Of a stretch of DNA of 64,000 bases, positions 1 through 10,491 are shown piece after piece; the first letter of the stretch is position 1, and every line of letters starts with the position of its first letter. Both the position numbers and the translations under genes were made by a program. The notes under the pieces were generated by a model. That model saw only the letters and a list, made by a program, of their open reading frames with translations, did not search any database and had not been told where the DNA came from. Source of the stretch: Algoriphagus sp. Y33 (GTDB taxonomy: Bacteria > Bacteroidota > Bacteroidia > Cytophagales > Cyclobacteriaceae); contig NZ_CP061947.1 of the NCBI RefSeq assembly GCF_014838715.1, positions 186,001 to 250,000 on the forward strand, read 5' to 3'.

Positions 1-100
1 ATCAGGTATCAAGATCTTAGAGTCAAGATGGATGGTTTTCAAGTTTGAAATTTGGATAAGTTGAGCTCACTGAAACGGACAGCAAAACCGTCTTCGGAGG
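1..100. repeat. Diverged direct repeat, left copy flanking the permease gene
   Basis: The first ~40 bases contain a motif of the form GTATCAAGATCTTAGAG followed by CAAGA. Related sequence recurs at about 2673-2760 and 2917-2950, on the other side of the permease gene. The left and first right copies also share a later stretch (CAGCAAAACCG.. versus GACAACAAAACTG..). The copies are clearly diverged. Their origin is not known from the sequence. Confidence 0.45.
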
Positions 101-235
101 ATAAAACATGAAATGAAGCCTGCCTCCTAAGCATTGGCAATAGCGACTATAACCTTTCAACTTTCCTGCTTTCTCACTTCGCATCTTCCAATCCCCGGCG
201 GATACCTAATTAAAATCTTTCAATCCCAACTAACC

Positions 236-2653
236 ATGTGGCAAAACAATTTCAAAATATCCTTTAGAAACCTCAAAAAGCATAAAACACTTACTGCCAT
301 TAACGTGCTTGGAATGGCGGTTGGTCTAGCGGCATGCTTGCTGATTGGTCTGTTTGTTTTTGACGAGCTGTCGTACGATCAGCATGTCAAAGATGGGGAA
401 CGGATCTACCGTGTGGCTCTGGAAACGAAAGAATCCAGATGGGCGGGGAGTCCGGGTCCGCTGGCGGAAGGATTGAAAAACGACTTTTCTGAAGTGGAAA
501 ATGCTACCCGGATCATGAAGTTTCCCGAACTTGACCAAATGCTCTTGAAAAGCGAAAGCAATGGTGAGGTGATGCAGTTTTATGAATCAAAAGGTTATTA
601 TGTAGATTCTACCTTCTTTCAGGTGTTCGACTACGAATTTCTAACGGGGCTGCCTTCCAATGCCCTGAAAGCTCCCAATTCTGTGATTCTCTCCGCTTCG
701 CTTGCCAAAAAGTTCTTCGGTAAAGCTGATCCCATGAACCGGCCCCTTACCATTGGCTTGCCTTTCGGTGACTTTGATTATACTATCACGGGCGTATTTG
801 AAGATGCAGGGCTAAAATCCCATATAGATGCCAATTTTTTCCTGTCCATGGAAAACAATGACATTGGAAATGCAGTGAAAGGAATGACCAATTGGGCGAC
901 TAATAACATTTTCTATACCTATGTGAAGCTTCTTCCCGAGACTGATGTCGAGGCGTTTGAGAAGAGACTGATTCCGTTTTTTGACCGTCATGGCGCAGAG
1001 GATTTGATAGCTATGGGAAGCTTTAGCAAAAGTCTTTTCCTTCAGCCCTTGGCAGAAATTTACCTGAAATCCGGTATGGAATATGAGTTGGGGGCCACTG
1101 GAAGCAAGATGACACTGTATGTTTTTGGCTCTGTGGCCATATTTATTCTGTTGATTGCCTGCATCAATTTTATGAATTTGGCGACTGCGAGATCTGAAAA
1201 GCGGTCGAAGGAAGTTGGGATCAGGAAACTATTGGGAGCAAATAAAAGTGGGTTGGTAAGACAGTTTTTGGGTGAATCCTTGATAGTTTCCATGCTTGGA
1301 CTGATAATGGCTTTTCTACTTGCTTCGCTTTTAATGCCGTATTTCAATCAATTGACCGGTAAAGATTTGGAGTTGTACCAACGGACTTTTCCTCTACTGG
1401 CGATTTTCATCCTAGCCATTGCGGCTGGTTTGGTAGCAGGAATCTACCCGGCATTTTTTCTGTCAGCTTTTGCACCAAGCACTGTACTGAAAGGGAAATT
1501 TAAAGGTAGATTGTCGGGTTTTTCACTCCGGCAAGTCTTGGTGATTTTTCAGTTTGCTATTTCGGCATGTCTGATCTTGATGGTTTTTGTGATCAAGAAC
1601 CAACTGGACTTTGTCCAAAATCAGGATTTGGGATTCAGAAAAGACCAACAATTGATTCTCCCGCTCAAAAGTGAAAATGCTGTATCCAAATATGATGTGC
1701 TGAAAACCAATCTGATGCAGAATCCAAATGTAAAATCAGTGACGCTAACCTCAACTTATCCGGGAATAGAAAGCATAGAGGATATGATGTACTATGCAGA
1801 TGGCAAAACTGTGGAGGATGTAGTGAACATAACCAATGCCTATGTCGGTGATGATTTCGTAGAGACACTTGGGTTTCAGATGCTGGAAGGAAGGACATTT
1901 ACTAAGGAATACACCTCAGAATATCCCATGATGATTTTGAATGAATCAGCCATTAAATCTCTAGGCTATGAAGTAGCTGATGCTGTAGGAAAGAAGGTTC
2001 ACTTTGAATGGAGCGGGAAGTTGAATACGCTGGAGATTGTAGGAGTGGTGAAGGATTTTAATTACCAAAGTCTTCATACGAAGATTAATCCGTACGCTTT
2101 TATTAAGGAAAATCGGGGAGGATATTTGATCGCTAATTTCGAAGGAAGTGGCACAAACGAAGTTATGGCAAGTGCAGAAACCAGTTGGAATAAACTCAAT
2201 ATTTCAGATCCTTTTGTCTATTCGTTTTTGGATCAGGACTTTCAGCGTAATTATGAGAAGGAAGAGCGTGTGGCGAACATTATTATAGGATCTGCCTTAC
2301 TGGCGATCTTTATTGCATGCCTAGGTCTGTATGGGCTGACGGCCTTTATGACCGAGCAACGAACTAAGGAAATTGGCATTCGCAAGACGATGGGTGCGAC
2401 CGATTGGAGTATTGTCGCTTTGCTTTCGAAGGATTTCGGCAAGACCGTTTTATTGGCAATTCTGATCTCTGTGCCAATAAGTTTATACCTGTCAAATGCT
2501 TGGCTGGAAAATTTTGCCTTTAAGATCGAACTGCAATGGTGGTATTTTGCAGTCACCGGCTTAGTAGCGCTGATGATAGCGATGATCACTGTGAGCTTCC
2601 AGTCGGTCCGGACGGCACTGATGAATCCGGTGGAAAGTCTGAAAAGTGAATGA
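236..2653 (+). CDS. ABC transporter permease, FtsX/MacB type (805 aa)
   Basis: Integral membrane permease of the FtsX/MacB superfamily in the ~800-residue form common in Bacteroidota. An N-terminal membrane segment (NVLGMAVGLAACLLIGLFVF) is followed by a large extracytoplasmic MacB-like domain, a three-helix FtsX unit at about residues 290-430, a second extracytoplasmic domain and a C-terminal FtsX unit at about 680-800. Both FtsX units carry the coupling-helix signature (KEVGIRKLLGA and KEIGIRKTMGA). The frame is open back to 134, but the ATG at 236 (MWQNNFKISFRN) is the typical start of this family and removes an unconvincing 34-residue extension. Such permeases work with an ATPase and often act in export or lipoprotein transport; no ATPase gene is visible nearby, so the substrate is unknown. 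Confidence 0.9.
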   Translation: MWQNNFKISFRNLKKHKTLTAINVLGMAVGLAACLLIGLFVFDELSYDQHVKDGERIYRVALETKESRWAGSPGPLAEGLKNDFSEVENATRIMKFPELDQMLLKSESNGEVMQFYESKGYYVDSTFFQVFDYEFLTGLPSNALKAPNSVILSASLAKKFFGKADPMNRPLTIGLPFGDFDYTITGVFEDAGLKSHIDANFFLSMENNDIGNAVKGMTNWATNNIFYTYVKLLPETDVEAFEKRLIPFFDRHGAEDLIAMGSFSKSLFLQPLAEIYLKSGMEYELGATGSKMTLYVFGSVAIFILLIACINFMNLATARSEKRSKEVGIRKLLGANKSGLVRQFLGESLIVSMLGLIMAFLLASLLMPYFNQLTGKDLELYQRTFPLLAIFILAIAAGLVAGIYPAFFLSAFAPSTVLKGKFKGRLSGFSLRQVLVIFQFAISACLILMVFVIKNQLDFVQNQDLGFRKDQQLILPLKSENAVSKYDVLKTNLMQNPNVKSVTLTSTYPGIESIEDMMYYADGKTVEDVVNITNAYVGDDFVETLGFQMLEGRTFTKEYTSEYPMMILNESAIKSLGYEVADAVGKKVHFEWSGKLNTLEIVGVVKDFNYQSLHTKINPYAFIKENRGGYLIANFEGSGTNEVMASAETSWNKLNISDPFVYSFLDQDFQRNYEKEERVANIIIGSALLAIFIACLGLYGLTAFMTEQRTKEIGIRKTMGATDWSIVALLSKDFGKTVLLAILISVPISLYLSNAWLENFAFKIELQWWYFAVTGLVALMIAMITVSFQSVRTALMNPVESLKSE

Positions 2654-3162
2654 GGGATAGTAAAGTAGCAAGTATCAGGTAGCAAGTATCAAGAGCCAAG
2701 AATCAAGATGCTAGATTTTCAAGACAACTTGGAAGTAGAGAAGCTGACAACAAAACTGTGTGCTGTAAGTGAGATAGTAGTTCCAATAATGAATGTCGAA
2801 TTTCGAATGCTGAATATCGAATAGCTAAGGCTGAAGTCTAGAACCAAGAGTCTAGTGACTAGACCTGTGAAACTCCTCCTTGGATTGATGATTTTGTTTG
2901 TGAATAAGTAGCTGGTGCCAAGTATCAAGATCTTAGAGCCAAGAACTTAGACAACTCCCCCTTGGACTACTCTTCTTGTTTTGGAAACGGGAAACCAGAT
3001 AAAGGGTGCAAGGGGGATTTATAGGACTGACTAAAACCTGTCCTGTTTACACCATCGGTTTTTGATGAATAAGTAAGTTTTTAAGGTTGCTAATAGCAAA
3101 ACCTGACAGGTTTATCCGGCTTTTTACACATAAATATAGCACTAGGATTAAAGTACGATACC
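2654..3162. repeat. Repeat-rich intergenic region
   Basis: This gap of about 500 bases holds no convincing gene. It contains two diverged copies of the motif also seen at 1-40 (about 2673-2760 and 2917-2950), short iterations of TCTAG near 2840-2860, and a perfect 15-bp palindrome AAACCTGACAGGTTT at 3101-3115. It looks like an accumulation of small interspersed repeats. Confidence 0.5.
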
Positions 3163-3885
3163 TTATTTATCAGCCTGCTTGGCATAGCCAAATACCTTTT
3201 GGAGCAAAGGGGAAGATCGGGAAGAGATGTCTTCACGGATTTTCAATTCTTCTTTGGCTATTTCTACAAACAGGCCGTCAATGGCTTTTCCTGTCACATA
3301 GGCTGTAAGATCGGTGTTTACTTTTTTCACAAAAGGAACTTTGTTGTATTGGGTCATTACATCCTCCCAATATTTGGTAGCATCGGTTTTCTTCAAGCTG
3401 CTATCGATTATAGGAGAAAACTTCTCCGTAAGGGCTGGAGAGGTTGTTTTGTTGAAATAAGTAGTGGCGGCATTCTCTTCACCCAATAGAACGTCTTTCA
3501 CATCGGCTATACTCATTTGCTTAATTGCGTTCGTAAAGATGGGCTTTGCTTCCAGTGCTGCATCTTCGGCTGCACGGTTGAGACCGGTGATCGCCTGATC
3601 TACCATGTCACCCAAGCCCATCGAGCGCAGTGTTTTTTCCACATTTCTGGCTTCCTCGGGAAAAAGGATTTTGACATCGAGGTTTCCCAAGTATCCGTCT
3701 TTTGCGCCCAGACGATCTGCGCTGATACCTGTTGCTTTTTCCAATGCTTCTTTCAGACCGGAGTTGATCTCAGCGTTGCTGGGAAGTTTGATTGTCTGGC
3801 CTAAGGAAGCGGTAGCGATGGTGAAGGTAGCCAGAGAGACTAAGAAGAAGATAAAATAGGAGGCAATGGGGGATTTATAAATCAT
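3163..3885 (-). CDS. DUF4197 family exported protein (240 aa)
   Basis: The protein starts with a hydrophobic export signal (SYFIFFLVSLATFTIATASLGQ) and continues as a helical DUF4197-type protein. It has the expected N-terminal block (INSGLKEALEKATGISADRLGAKDGYL) and the line 'DVKILFPEEARNVEKTLRSMGLG'. DUF4197 proteins have no assigned function. The length is normal for the family. The gene stands alone, with repeat-rich DNA on both sides. Confidence 0.85.
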   Translation of the reverse strand: MIYKSPIASYFIFFLVSLATFTIATASLGQTIKLPSNAEINSGLKEALEKATGISADRLGAKDGYLGNLDVKILFPEEARNVEKTLRSMGLGDMVDQAITGLNRAAEDAALEAKPIFTNAIKQMSIADVKDVLLGEENAATTYFNKTTSPALTEKFSPIIDSSLKKTDATKYWEDVMTQYNKVPFVKKVNTDLTAYVTGKAIDGLFVEIAKEELKIREDISSRSSPLLQKVFGYAKQADK

Positions 3886-3913
3886 GGGATAGTGTTTTTA
3901 AGTGAATAGTATG

Positions 3914-4065
3914 GTGGGGTTCCCGCAGATAGACGGAGAAAAGCTCGCAGATGTTCGCGGATTTAGAATATTGAGAGCTTCCGTAGACCTTCCTTTGCTT
4001 GAAAGTGTATAATAAGAAATTCCGTAGATAGACGCAGAGAAGTCCGCTGATTTCCTCAGATCTAA
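3914..4065. repeat. Pair of diverged direct repeats (CGCAGATAGACG type)
   Basis: Two ~45-bp segments, about 3920-3964 and 4020-4064, share the pattern TTCC(C)G(C/T)AGATAGACG(G/C)AGA(A/G)AAG..CGC(A/T)GAT...C(G/T)C(G/A)GAT. They are imperfect direct copies of a small intergenic repeat upstream of the DUF4197 gene. A 75-residue reading frame across them is not credible as a gene. Confidence 0.4.
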
Positions 4066-4161
4066 TTGGATTACATCTCTCATGTGGTCTCCCTTTAAAA
4101 GGTCTAGTTCAAAATAGTTCTGCAAGATTATAGATTTTTTTAAAGAGCACTGTACTAAGTC

Positions 4162-4719
4162 TTACAATAACCCATCAATTATTTCAGGGAAATGCTTGTG
4201 CTCTAAGGCATGGACTTTATCGGCGATGGATTCTGGAGTATCAGCTGAGGTAAGCGGGGTGGAAGCCTGGAAAACTATTCTTCCTTCATCGTAATTTTCA
4301 TTGACCAAGTGGATAGTAATCCCTGTTTCGGTATCACCTGCAGCTTTTACCGCTTCATGCACAAAATTTCCATACATGCCTTTTCCTCCATATTTTGGCA
4401 GTAGAGCCGGGTGTATATTCACCATTTTATCGGGAAAAGCTCTGATCAAATCAACTGGGATTTTTAATAAAAAACCTGCCAGAATCACCCAATCTATATT
4501 TTCAGATTGGAGTTTCTCGAGTAAAGTACCGGCATCCATCTCCTTACGGGTGAAAGTAAACGTGGGAACGCCGAACTTCTTTGCCCGCTCCAGTACAAAA
4601 GCTTCCGCCTTGTTGGAGGCAACCAGCGCAATTTCTGCTTTTTCAGAATGCTGGAAATGAGCCATGATTTTTTCGGCATTGCTACCGCTTCCGGAGGCTA
4701 GGATTGCGAGGCGTTTCAA
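4162..4719 (-). CDS. purN: Phosphoribosylglycinamide formyltransferase (GART, 185 aa)
   Basis: Transfers a formyl group from 10-formyl-tetrahydrofolate to glycinamide ribonucleotide, the third step of de novo purine synthesis, in the cytoplasm. The N-terminal phosphate-binding loop is SGSGSN (residues 9-14). The catalytic triad expected for PurN is in place: N101 and H103 in NIHPALLPKYGG, and D144 in NYDEGRI. Length (185) is typical. The gene is single and not obviously in an operon with other purine genes in this window. Confidence 0.95.
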   Translation of the reverse strand: MKRLAILASGSGSNAEKIMAHFQHSEKAEIALVASNKAEAFVLERAKKFGVPTFTFTRKEMDAGTLLEKLQSENIDWVILAGFLLKIPVDLIRAFPDKMVNIHPALLPKYGGKGMYGNFVHEAVKAAGDTETGITIHLVNENYDEGRIVFQASTPLTSADTPESIADKVHALEHKHFPEIIDGLL

Positions 4720-4803
4720 CGGGTTATGGGATTTTGATGGAACACGAAATTAAGGCAATTCTCCCTTAGACGGAGAATTTTTGAGGGTTTTTACAATCAA
4801 ATT

Positions 4804-6000
4804 TCAATACAGAAAACCGAATAGCCATAATGGGATTTTTTTACCAAAACCTATCTCCAGTTCATCCAGTGCCAAAAAACTATTCTCAACTCCTTTGATT
4901 TGTTCCCCATCTTTTGATTTTCCGCCAATTTCTACTGTCCAAGTCTGATCAATTAGAAAGTCTCCTTTTGTGCTTAGTTCAAGCTTATGACCGGTATTTG
5001 ATAGTTGATTGGCAAAAAACGTTTCTCTAATTGTTCCGGAATTAGGTTGCGATTGCAGAGCAAAAGCAAAATTTGTGTTTTCGAAATAAATTTTATCAGG
5101 CTTTTGCAGATAGTTGATTCCCCGATTTTGTTTGTTAACCATCCGAATGAGCTTAGCGTCTTGCAAATGAGCTAGAAATGAATAGACGGTTGTTCTGCCT
5201 AACCCTAACTTTTCTGCAATTTTTGAAATATTTGGTTCGAAAGGCACTGAAACCGAGATTACACCGAGTAGCTTTTTGATTTTGGCAATATTGGATGGGG
5301 AATATTCTTTAGCGAAAGCTAGATCGCTTTCAAGTACGGTATTGATGATTTGGAAAAGCCTGCTGCTGACACTTTCAGGTGTAACTTGATTCACTATTGG
5401 GAAATATCCATCGTTGAGATAGTTCTTGAAATTTGGAATCGCATGCAATTTAGGAAGTAAAGTGGACGTTATTTCCAGATGGTTTGTGATCAATTCCTCT
5501 AGTGAAAAACTCGGTAATTCTAACGCTTGGGTTAATCTCAAATACTCTCTAAAAGAAAGTCCCTCTAGGTTTTGGGTGATTAATCTTCTACTCAAATCTG
5601 ATTCCCCTCTATACAAATCCAAAGCTGAAGAACTGGTAAAAATTACTTTTAGATTTGGAAACCCATCGTAGATAAGCTTAAGTTCTCTGGACCAGTTTTT
5701 ATACTTATGTACTTCGTCAATTAATAGAAGTTGGCCTGAAGCTGAATAAAACTGTGAAGCTAACTCAAAGAGAGAGTTTTGATAAAAATAGGGATGATCT
5801 GCCGTTACATACAGTTTTTGGTTAGGATTGAGCGGGGAAGAAATTAAGTATTGAAGCAGTAATGTCGTTTTTCCAACACCTCGAATTCCCTTGATTCCAA
5901 GTAATTTTTCATCGCCTTTTATTTCAGAAAATAGATACCTCTTCCAATCTAAGGAGATTTGAGTAATGAGATTTTGTTGGAATAGATAAAGCTCTTCCAT
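4804..6000 (-). CDS. AAA ATPase with DUF4143-type C-terminus (398 aa)
   Basis: The N-terminal AAA domain has Walker A GIRGVGKTT (about residues 38-46) and Walker B LLLIDEVHKY (about 91-100). The central part contains a winged-helix-like stretch (ISKIAEKLGLGRTTVYSFLAHLQDAKLI). The C-terminus resembles DUF4143, a nuclease-like fold, though active-site residues cannot be confirmed by eye. Proteins of this type are common orphan ATPases in Bacteroidota with unproven roles, sometimes suspected in mobile-element or antitoxin-like functions. No partner gene is adjacent. Confidence 0.85.
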   Translation of the reverse strand: MEELYLFQQNLITQISLDWKRYLFSEIKGDEKLLGIKGIRGVGKTTLLLQYLISSPLNPNQKLYVTADHPYFYQNSLFELASQFYSASGQLLLIDEVHKYKNWSRELKLIYDGFPNLKVIFTSSSALDLYRGESDLSRRLITQNLEGLSFREYLRLTQALELPSFSLEELITNHLEITSTLLPKLHAIPNFKNYLNDGYFPIVNQVTPESVSSRLFQIINTVLESDLAFAKEYSPSNIAKIKKLLGVISVSVPFEPNISKIAEKLGLGRTTVYSFLAHLQDAKLIRMVNKQNRGINYLQKPDKIYFENTNFAFALQSQPNSGTIRETFFANQLSNTGHKLELSTKGDFLIDQTWTVEIGGKSKDGEQIKGVENSFLALDELEIGFGKKIPLWLFGFLY

Positions 6001-6149
6001 TGCATTGTCTTGAACTCAAGACAATTTTGCTATTTGCCTCAGTGGATAAGTATTTCCAATTTTTCAATAACAATAGCTAACCCTTTGACCTCAGCTCAGG
6101 GGACATAGGGAATACTGATCACAGACCACTGTAAACTGGCCACTAATGA

Positions 6150-7391
6150 CTAGCCCCTCACTTGCCCATTTCCCCTCACAATCCACTTGTAGCTGCAAAG
6201 TTCTTTCAGAGCCATTGGGCCGCGTGCGTGTAGTTTTTGGGTGCTGATACCGATTTCGGCTCCCAGTCCAAACTGGGCTCCGTCGGTGAAAGCCGTAGAG
6301 GCATTGGCGTAAACAGCTGCCGCATCCACTTCAAGAAGAAACCTGTCGATGACTTCCTGATTTTCGGCCACAATAGCCTCAGAATGCTTGGAAGAATATG
6401 CTGCGATATGATCCAGCGCTTCATCGAGATTTGCTACGGTTTTGATGGCTAATTTCAGTCCCAGAAACTCAGTCCCAAAATGTGATTCGTCAGCTAGTGA
6501 AATCAGTTCATTGCTGTCCAAAGCCGCAAAGGCCTTTTCGTCAGCAAAAATCTGAACCTTGCTTTCCAGCATAGGTTGGATGATATCATTCAAGTCCGGC
6601 AGGTGAACTTCGTGAATGACTAAGCAATCCAAAGAGTTACAAACGCTTGGCCTGCGGGTTTTGGAATTGAAGGCAATCTCTGTTGCTTTATCGAGATCAG
6701 CCGATTCATCCACATAGGTATGGACTATTCCGGCTCCGGTTTCGATGACCGGTACTTTTGCATTTTCCCTTACGAAATTGATCAGTCCCTGTGAACCCCG
6801 CGGTATAATTACATCCACAAAACCCACCGCTTCCAGAAGTGCTTTGGTAGCAGCCCGGTCTGCGGGTAAAAGCTGGAATGCGTCAGTCGGCAGCTCATTA
6901 ACAGCCAATACCTGATGAATCAAACTCATGATGGCTCGATTGGAATGATCTGCATCTGATCCACCCTTCAACACTAAACCATTTCCTGATTTGAGAGCCA
7001 AGGCGAACACATCAAATGTGACATTTGGCCTAGCTTCGTAAATAATTCCTATTACTCCGAGAGGAACGGTTGTTTTCTCCAGAGAAAGTCCATTTTCTAA
7101 CGTTTTGCTCTCCAAGGCATGATGCAATGGACTTGGTAATGCGCTTACCTGGATTATTTCCCCGGCGATACTGTGGATCCGCTCTTCGGTGAGAAGTAAT
7201 CTGTCATACATAGGGTTGTCTGGCTCCATTCGATCCAGATCCTTTTGGTTTTCTTCCAGTAGAAAGTACTTGTTTTCCACCGCCGAAATTGCCAGATTAT
7301 GCAACACCTGGTTGACTTTCTCATTGCTGAGACCGGTCAATTTTCTTGCTCCTTTTTTTACTCCATCAAATATATGTTGGTACTCAGTCAT
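6150..7391 (-). CDS. proA: Glutamate-5-semialdehyde dehydrogenase (gamma-glutamyl phosphate reductase, 413 aa)
   Basis: Second enzyme of proline synthesis: NADPH-dependent reduction of gamma-glutamyl phosphate to glutamate-5-semialdehyde. The protein belongs to the aldehyde-dehydrogenase superfamily. The catalytic cysteine is C251 in [11 protein letters not shown], and the family block [14 protein letters not shown] is at about residues 112-125. It follows proB and overlaps its 3' end by 8 bases, so the two are translated from one transcript and probably coupled. Confidence 0.95.
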   Translation of the reverse strand: MTEYQHIFDGVKKGARKLTGLSNEKVNQVLHNLAISAVENKYFLLEENQKDLDRMEPDNPMYDRLLLTEERIHSIAGEIIQVSALPSPLHHALESKTLENGLSLEKTTVPLGVIGIIYEARPNVTFDVFALALKSGNGLVLKGGSDADHSNRAIMSLIHQVLAVNELPTDAFQLLPADRAATKALLEAVGFVDVIIPRGSQGLINFVRENAKVPVIETGAGIVHTYVDESADLDKATEIAFNSKTRRPSVCNSLDCLVIHEVHLPDLNDIIQPMLESKVQIFADEKAFAALDSNELISLADESHFGTEFLGLKLAIKTVANLDEALDHIAAYSSKHSEAIVAENQEVIDRFLLEVDAAAVYANASTAFTDGAQFGLGAEIGISTQKLHARGPMALKELCSYKWIVRGNGQVRG

Positions 7392-8466
7392 GATCGAAAA
7401 TATAGAGGTAATCGTAATGGATTAATGCTTTTTGGTTCTTTTGGCCAATTCTTTCGCCGGCTATTTTGGAGGAATACTCTGCACGGCCAAGTCCGATTTT
7501 ATGTCCGGACTCATCGCGGATAAGCAAGATGTCTCCTTTGGAAAACTCACCTTCCAGTTTACTGATTCCTATAGGCAATAGGCTTCTTATTACTTCGGAG
7601 GTGAGGGAAGCTTTTGCCCCCTCGTTGATTGTAACTTCTCCTACGTAATAATGTTCGCCATGAGCCAGCCATTTCTTTGCACCATGCTTGGCTTTCTGTG
7701 GCTCAAACCAGGTGCAGCGCAAGGTTTTGTCTGCAAATTCACCCAGAACATTGTCCCGCTTGCCGTTGGCAATAATCACCTGAATACCAAGATCGGCCGA
7801 TTTCTTGGCCATGGCGTATTTGGTCAGCATGCCTCCGCGACCGAAAGATGATTTGGATGCTGAAATGTAGCCGGACACTTCAGGCATGCTGGAAGCTACT
7901 TTTTCTATAAGTTCGGAAGTGGGCTCAGAAGGATTTCCGGTGAAAATCCCGTCTACATTTGTCAGCAATACCATCGTATCCGCATTGATCATAGCAGCTG
8001 TGAGACTTGCCAGTTCATCGTTGTCTGTGAACATCAGCTCGGTGATCGTTACGGTGTCATTTTCATTGATAATGGGCAAAATACCCTGTGAAAGCAATGC
8101 CTGTACGCAGTTTTTCATGTTCAGAAAATGCTTTCTGTCACGGAAATCCTCTTTTGTCACCAGGATCTGGGCAACCGGTTGATTGTGATTTTCAAAAAAG
8201 TTTTGGTACTGATTGATCAGGCGGATTTGTCCCGTGGAAGCCCATATTTGTTTTTTGAATACAGGATTGAGTTTCTCGGGAAGGGGAATGGCCTGTCTAC
8301 CAAAAGCCACTGCTCCGGAACTTACCAACACTATTTTCTTTCCCCGGCAAGTCAACTCCTGAATTTGAGCCACAAGTTTTTCCATCCGATTCAGATCAGG
8401 AAGTCCATTTTCCTGAGTCAATACATTCGACCCAATTTTGATTACAAGTAGTTTGCTGTCTAGCAT
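7384..8466 (-). CDS. proB: Glutamate 5-kinase (360 aa)
   Basis: First enzyme of proline synthesis: ATP-dependent phosphorylation of glutamate. The amino-acid kinase domain starts with [12 protein letters not shown] and contains the segments [11 protein letters not shown] and NENDTV. The C-terminal ~85 residues form the PUA domain seen in feedback-regulated ProB. It is the upstream gene of a proB-proA operon on the minus strand. Confidence 0.95.
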   Translation of the reverse strand: MLDSKLLVIKIGSNVLTQENGLPDLNRMEKLVAQIQELTCRGKKIVLVSSGAVAFGRQAIPLPEKLNPVFKKQIWASTGQIRLINQYQNFFENHNQPVAQILVTKEDFRDRKHFLNMKNCVQALLSQGILPIINENDTVTITELMFTDNDELASLTAAMINADTMVLLTNVDGIFTGNPSEPTSELIEKVASSMPEVSGYISASKSSFGRGGMLTKYAMAKKSADLGIQVIIANGKRDNVLGEFADKTLRCTWFEPQKAKHGAKKWLAHGEHYYVGEVTINEGAKASLTSEVIRSLLPIGISKLEGEFSKGDILLIRDESGHKIGLGRAEYSSKIAGERIGQKNQKALIHYDYLYIFDHD

Positions 8467-8781
8467 TTTTGAAAAATTTGCTTGAAAATAGGGAAGATTT
8501 GGGACTTATGACCTTGAATTTAAGATTTACGGGCCTGTTCGGCGGATTTATCAGGAACATGAGTGCTTTTATCTTTTATGAATTTGGTTCATAAGCTCTC
8601 TTGTTTTATTACTTAATGTATATCCATTTTTCTACCAGTAATGAGACTAAAGCATTATAGGATTTGGTCAACACTAGCATTGAGGTCACTTCGGTAACCC
8701 GGCATCGGTCTTCTAGCCAGTAAAACAAGGCGAATATGGTTACTGGCATCATTGCGGATAATCATATTTATTGTTTAATGT
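8467..8781. other. Intergenic gap with no recognised feature
   Basis: About 315 bases between proB and the disrupted acetyltransferase gene. I see no reading frame, hairpin or repeat that I can support here. The proB promoter must lie in or beyond its left part, but I cannot point to convincing boxes. Confidence 0.4.
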
Positions 8782-9191
8782 TTAACCATGCTCATTCCCC
8801 TTGTAAATCCACATGGGTTCCGTGCCTCCTGCTTTTGTGAAACCTGCCTTTTGATAGAAACCGCTTGCTTTTCCGTCTGCTGCTAATATTTGCATATGGA
8901 AATGTCCATACTTTTCCAGCATTTTATCCATAATCATCTTTCCAATTCCTTTTCCCTGAAAATCCGGGTGAACAAGTAAATGAGGATAGTAAACGACCAA
9001 AAAACCGTCAGAAATAGCATTGCAATTCCAACAAGTCGATCCTTGTCCCATGCGGAAAATAGGGAATGGGAATTCATAAGTCCGTTATAAAGCTCACTTG
9101 GCTTGTCGGCAGAACTCCATTCATTGGCACGATATAATTCCAAAATGGCTTCAATCTTTATAGTTCTTCTATCTGATAACGTGATTTCCAT
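8782..9191 (-). pseudogene. GNAT-family N-acetyltransferase, disrupted by a -1 frameshift
   Basis: Two overlapping frames together make one GNAT acetyltransferase of about 135 residues. The N-terminal half starts at 9191 (MEITLSDRRTIKIEAILELYRANEW) and runs to ..DRLVGIA. The C-terminal half continues NAISDGFLVVYYPHLLVHPDFQ with the acetyl-CoA loop QGKGIG and the motif ASGFYQKAGF. Joining them needs one extra base near 9019-9023, where GCAATGCT would be GCAAATGCT in an intact gene. It is either a recent pseudogene or a sequencing error in a short A-run. Substrate unknown. Confidence 0.85.
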
Positions 9192-9325
9192 ATAGTATGA
9201 CTTGTTATTGAAAGTGGGGTTCTACTACGCTCAGCCAGGCAATATTGTGTTGCCTTTCACGGAGTCCAAGGGCAATTTTTGGGTCAAAATAAACACCGGT
9301 GAATCACGGGATTTTTAAACATACT

Positions 9326-10198
9326 TTACAATAACCCCATGCTTAAGGTTCCCACTAGCATTAAGACCTTGGCAATTGTGCTCAGTTGCGTGAAATGGTC
9401 CTTGCGGTCTGCATGATATATTCTATACATAAAGTAGCTGAAAAAGATCCCAAGTCCTCCAAAATACATGAAAATTACAGGACGGTTTAATTCAAAAGTC
9501 ACCACCAATATAGCGCAGACAAATACGGCTGCAATCAGGAAAATCACAGCTTTTGTTTTCCGAAATCCAATCACGATGGGCAAGGTGCGGCATCCGTGTT
9601 TTCTATCTCCCTGCCGGTCTTCTATGTCTTTTAGGATTTCCCGGATAAGATTGAGAAAGAAAGCAAATATGGCGTAGGTCAAAACCAATAGTTCTGATTT
9701 TTGGAAATAGAATGCAATCACATAGATGGATACGCCTGTGAGCAAGGCCACCGTGAAATTCCCGATAAAGGGTTCCCTTTTCAGCTGGTTGCTGTAGAAC
9801 CAAAGCAAAAATGCTGCGACAAAGTTAATTAAGCCTATGCTTGGGCTAACCATAAACCCCAGTCCTACGGCAGTGAAATTCAAAACAGTATGTAGGAGGA
9901 TAACTACGCGTCGCTTTATGCCTTTGCCTACCACTACATTTCCCGGGCGATTCACATAGTCGATTTTGACATCATAATAATCATTGATCATATAGCCTGC
10001 CGCAGTGATCAATAGGGTGGAAATGACTAATAGATAAAGTTTATAGTCCTGCAGTGCAGGCATACCGAAATTATTGGTTTCAACTAAAAAGTAGGCGGTC
10101 ATTAGCTGTGCAAATCCAACCATCAGCAGATTGATAGGCCTGCTGATCCGAAAAAGTCCCCGGATGGAAATCATTCTGTCCACAGTCATGGTATTCAT
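9326..10198 (-). CDS. UbiA-family prenyltransferase (290 aa)
   Basis: Integral membrane prenyltransferase with about eight to nine hydrophobic segments. Both Asp-rich motifs of the UbiA superfamily are present: NDYYDVKID (N72-D80) and DIEDRQGD (D191-D198), which bind Mg2+-prenyl diphosphate. In Bacteroidota, proteins of this length and style are usually annotated as geranylgeranylglycerol-phosphate geranylgeranyltransferase-like; the true acceptor cannot be told from sequence. The start chosen is the first ATG (MNTMTVDRM); a later ATG at residue 9 is equally possible. Confidence 0.88.
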   Translation of the reverse strand: MNTMTVDRMISIRGLFRISRPINLLMVGFAQLMTAYFLVETNNFGMPALQDYKLYLLVISTLLITAAGYMINDYYDVKIDYVNRPGNVVVGKGIKRRVVILLHTVLNFTAVGLGFMVSPSIGLINFVAAFLLWFYSNQLKREPFIGNFTVALLTGVSIYVIAFYFQKSELLVLTYAIFAFFLNLIREILKDIEDRQGDRKHGCRTLPIVIGFRKTKAVIFLIAAVFVCAILVVTFELNRPVIFMYFGGLGIFFSYFMYRIYHADRKDHFTQLSTIAKVLMLVGTLSMGLL

Positions 10199-10476
10199 AC
10201 ACCAAAAATAGATTCAATTCCTGTCACATCTAGGGAAAAGGCTAGGTATCTGAAATTAAACCCTAATTATTCCATAAGGTCTGTAGTAGAAATGCAAACC
10301 ACGGTCAAATGTCGTGGTTTCTACACTTATATAAATTACTTATTTTCATTTAGTTAAGTTCAATATTAGCTCTGCTTGGAGTTTCTATGGGGACGGTAAA
10401 GTAATAAGTTTTTGTCCCTCCCCGATGAAGATTCCCTGAGTCCATTCCCTCAAGGGAATATTCCCCTGTTTTTAAT

Positions 10477-10491
10477 TGCCACATTATTGCA
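10477..10491. promoter_or_regulatory. Zur/Fur-like operator, upstream site (decayed TonB gene)
   Basis: TGCCACATTATTGCA matches 13 of 15 positions of the palindrome TGCAACAATATTGCA found at 18.6-18.8 kb. It overlaps the TATTG (-33) element of the predicted promoter at 10485-10517. Confidence 0.6.

Noticed and set aside
134..235. N-terminal extension of the permease to 134
   Set aside because: The 34 added residues lack a family match, while the ATG at 236 gives the standard start of this permease type.
3898..4125. 75-residue minus-strand reading frame
   Set aside because: It is built across two diverged direct repeats and has no protein-like character or neighbours to support it.
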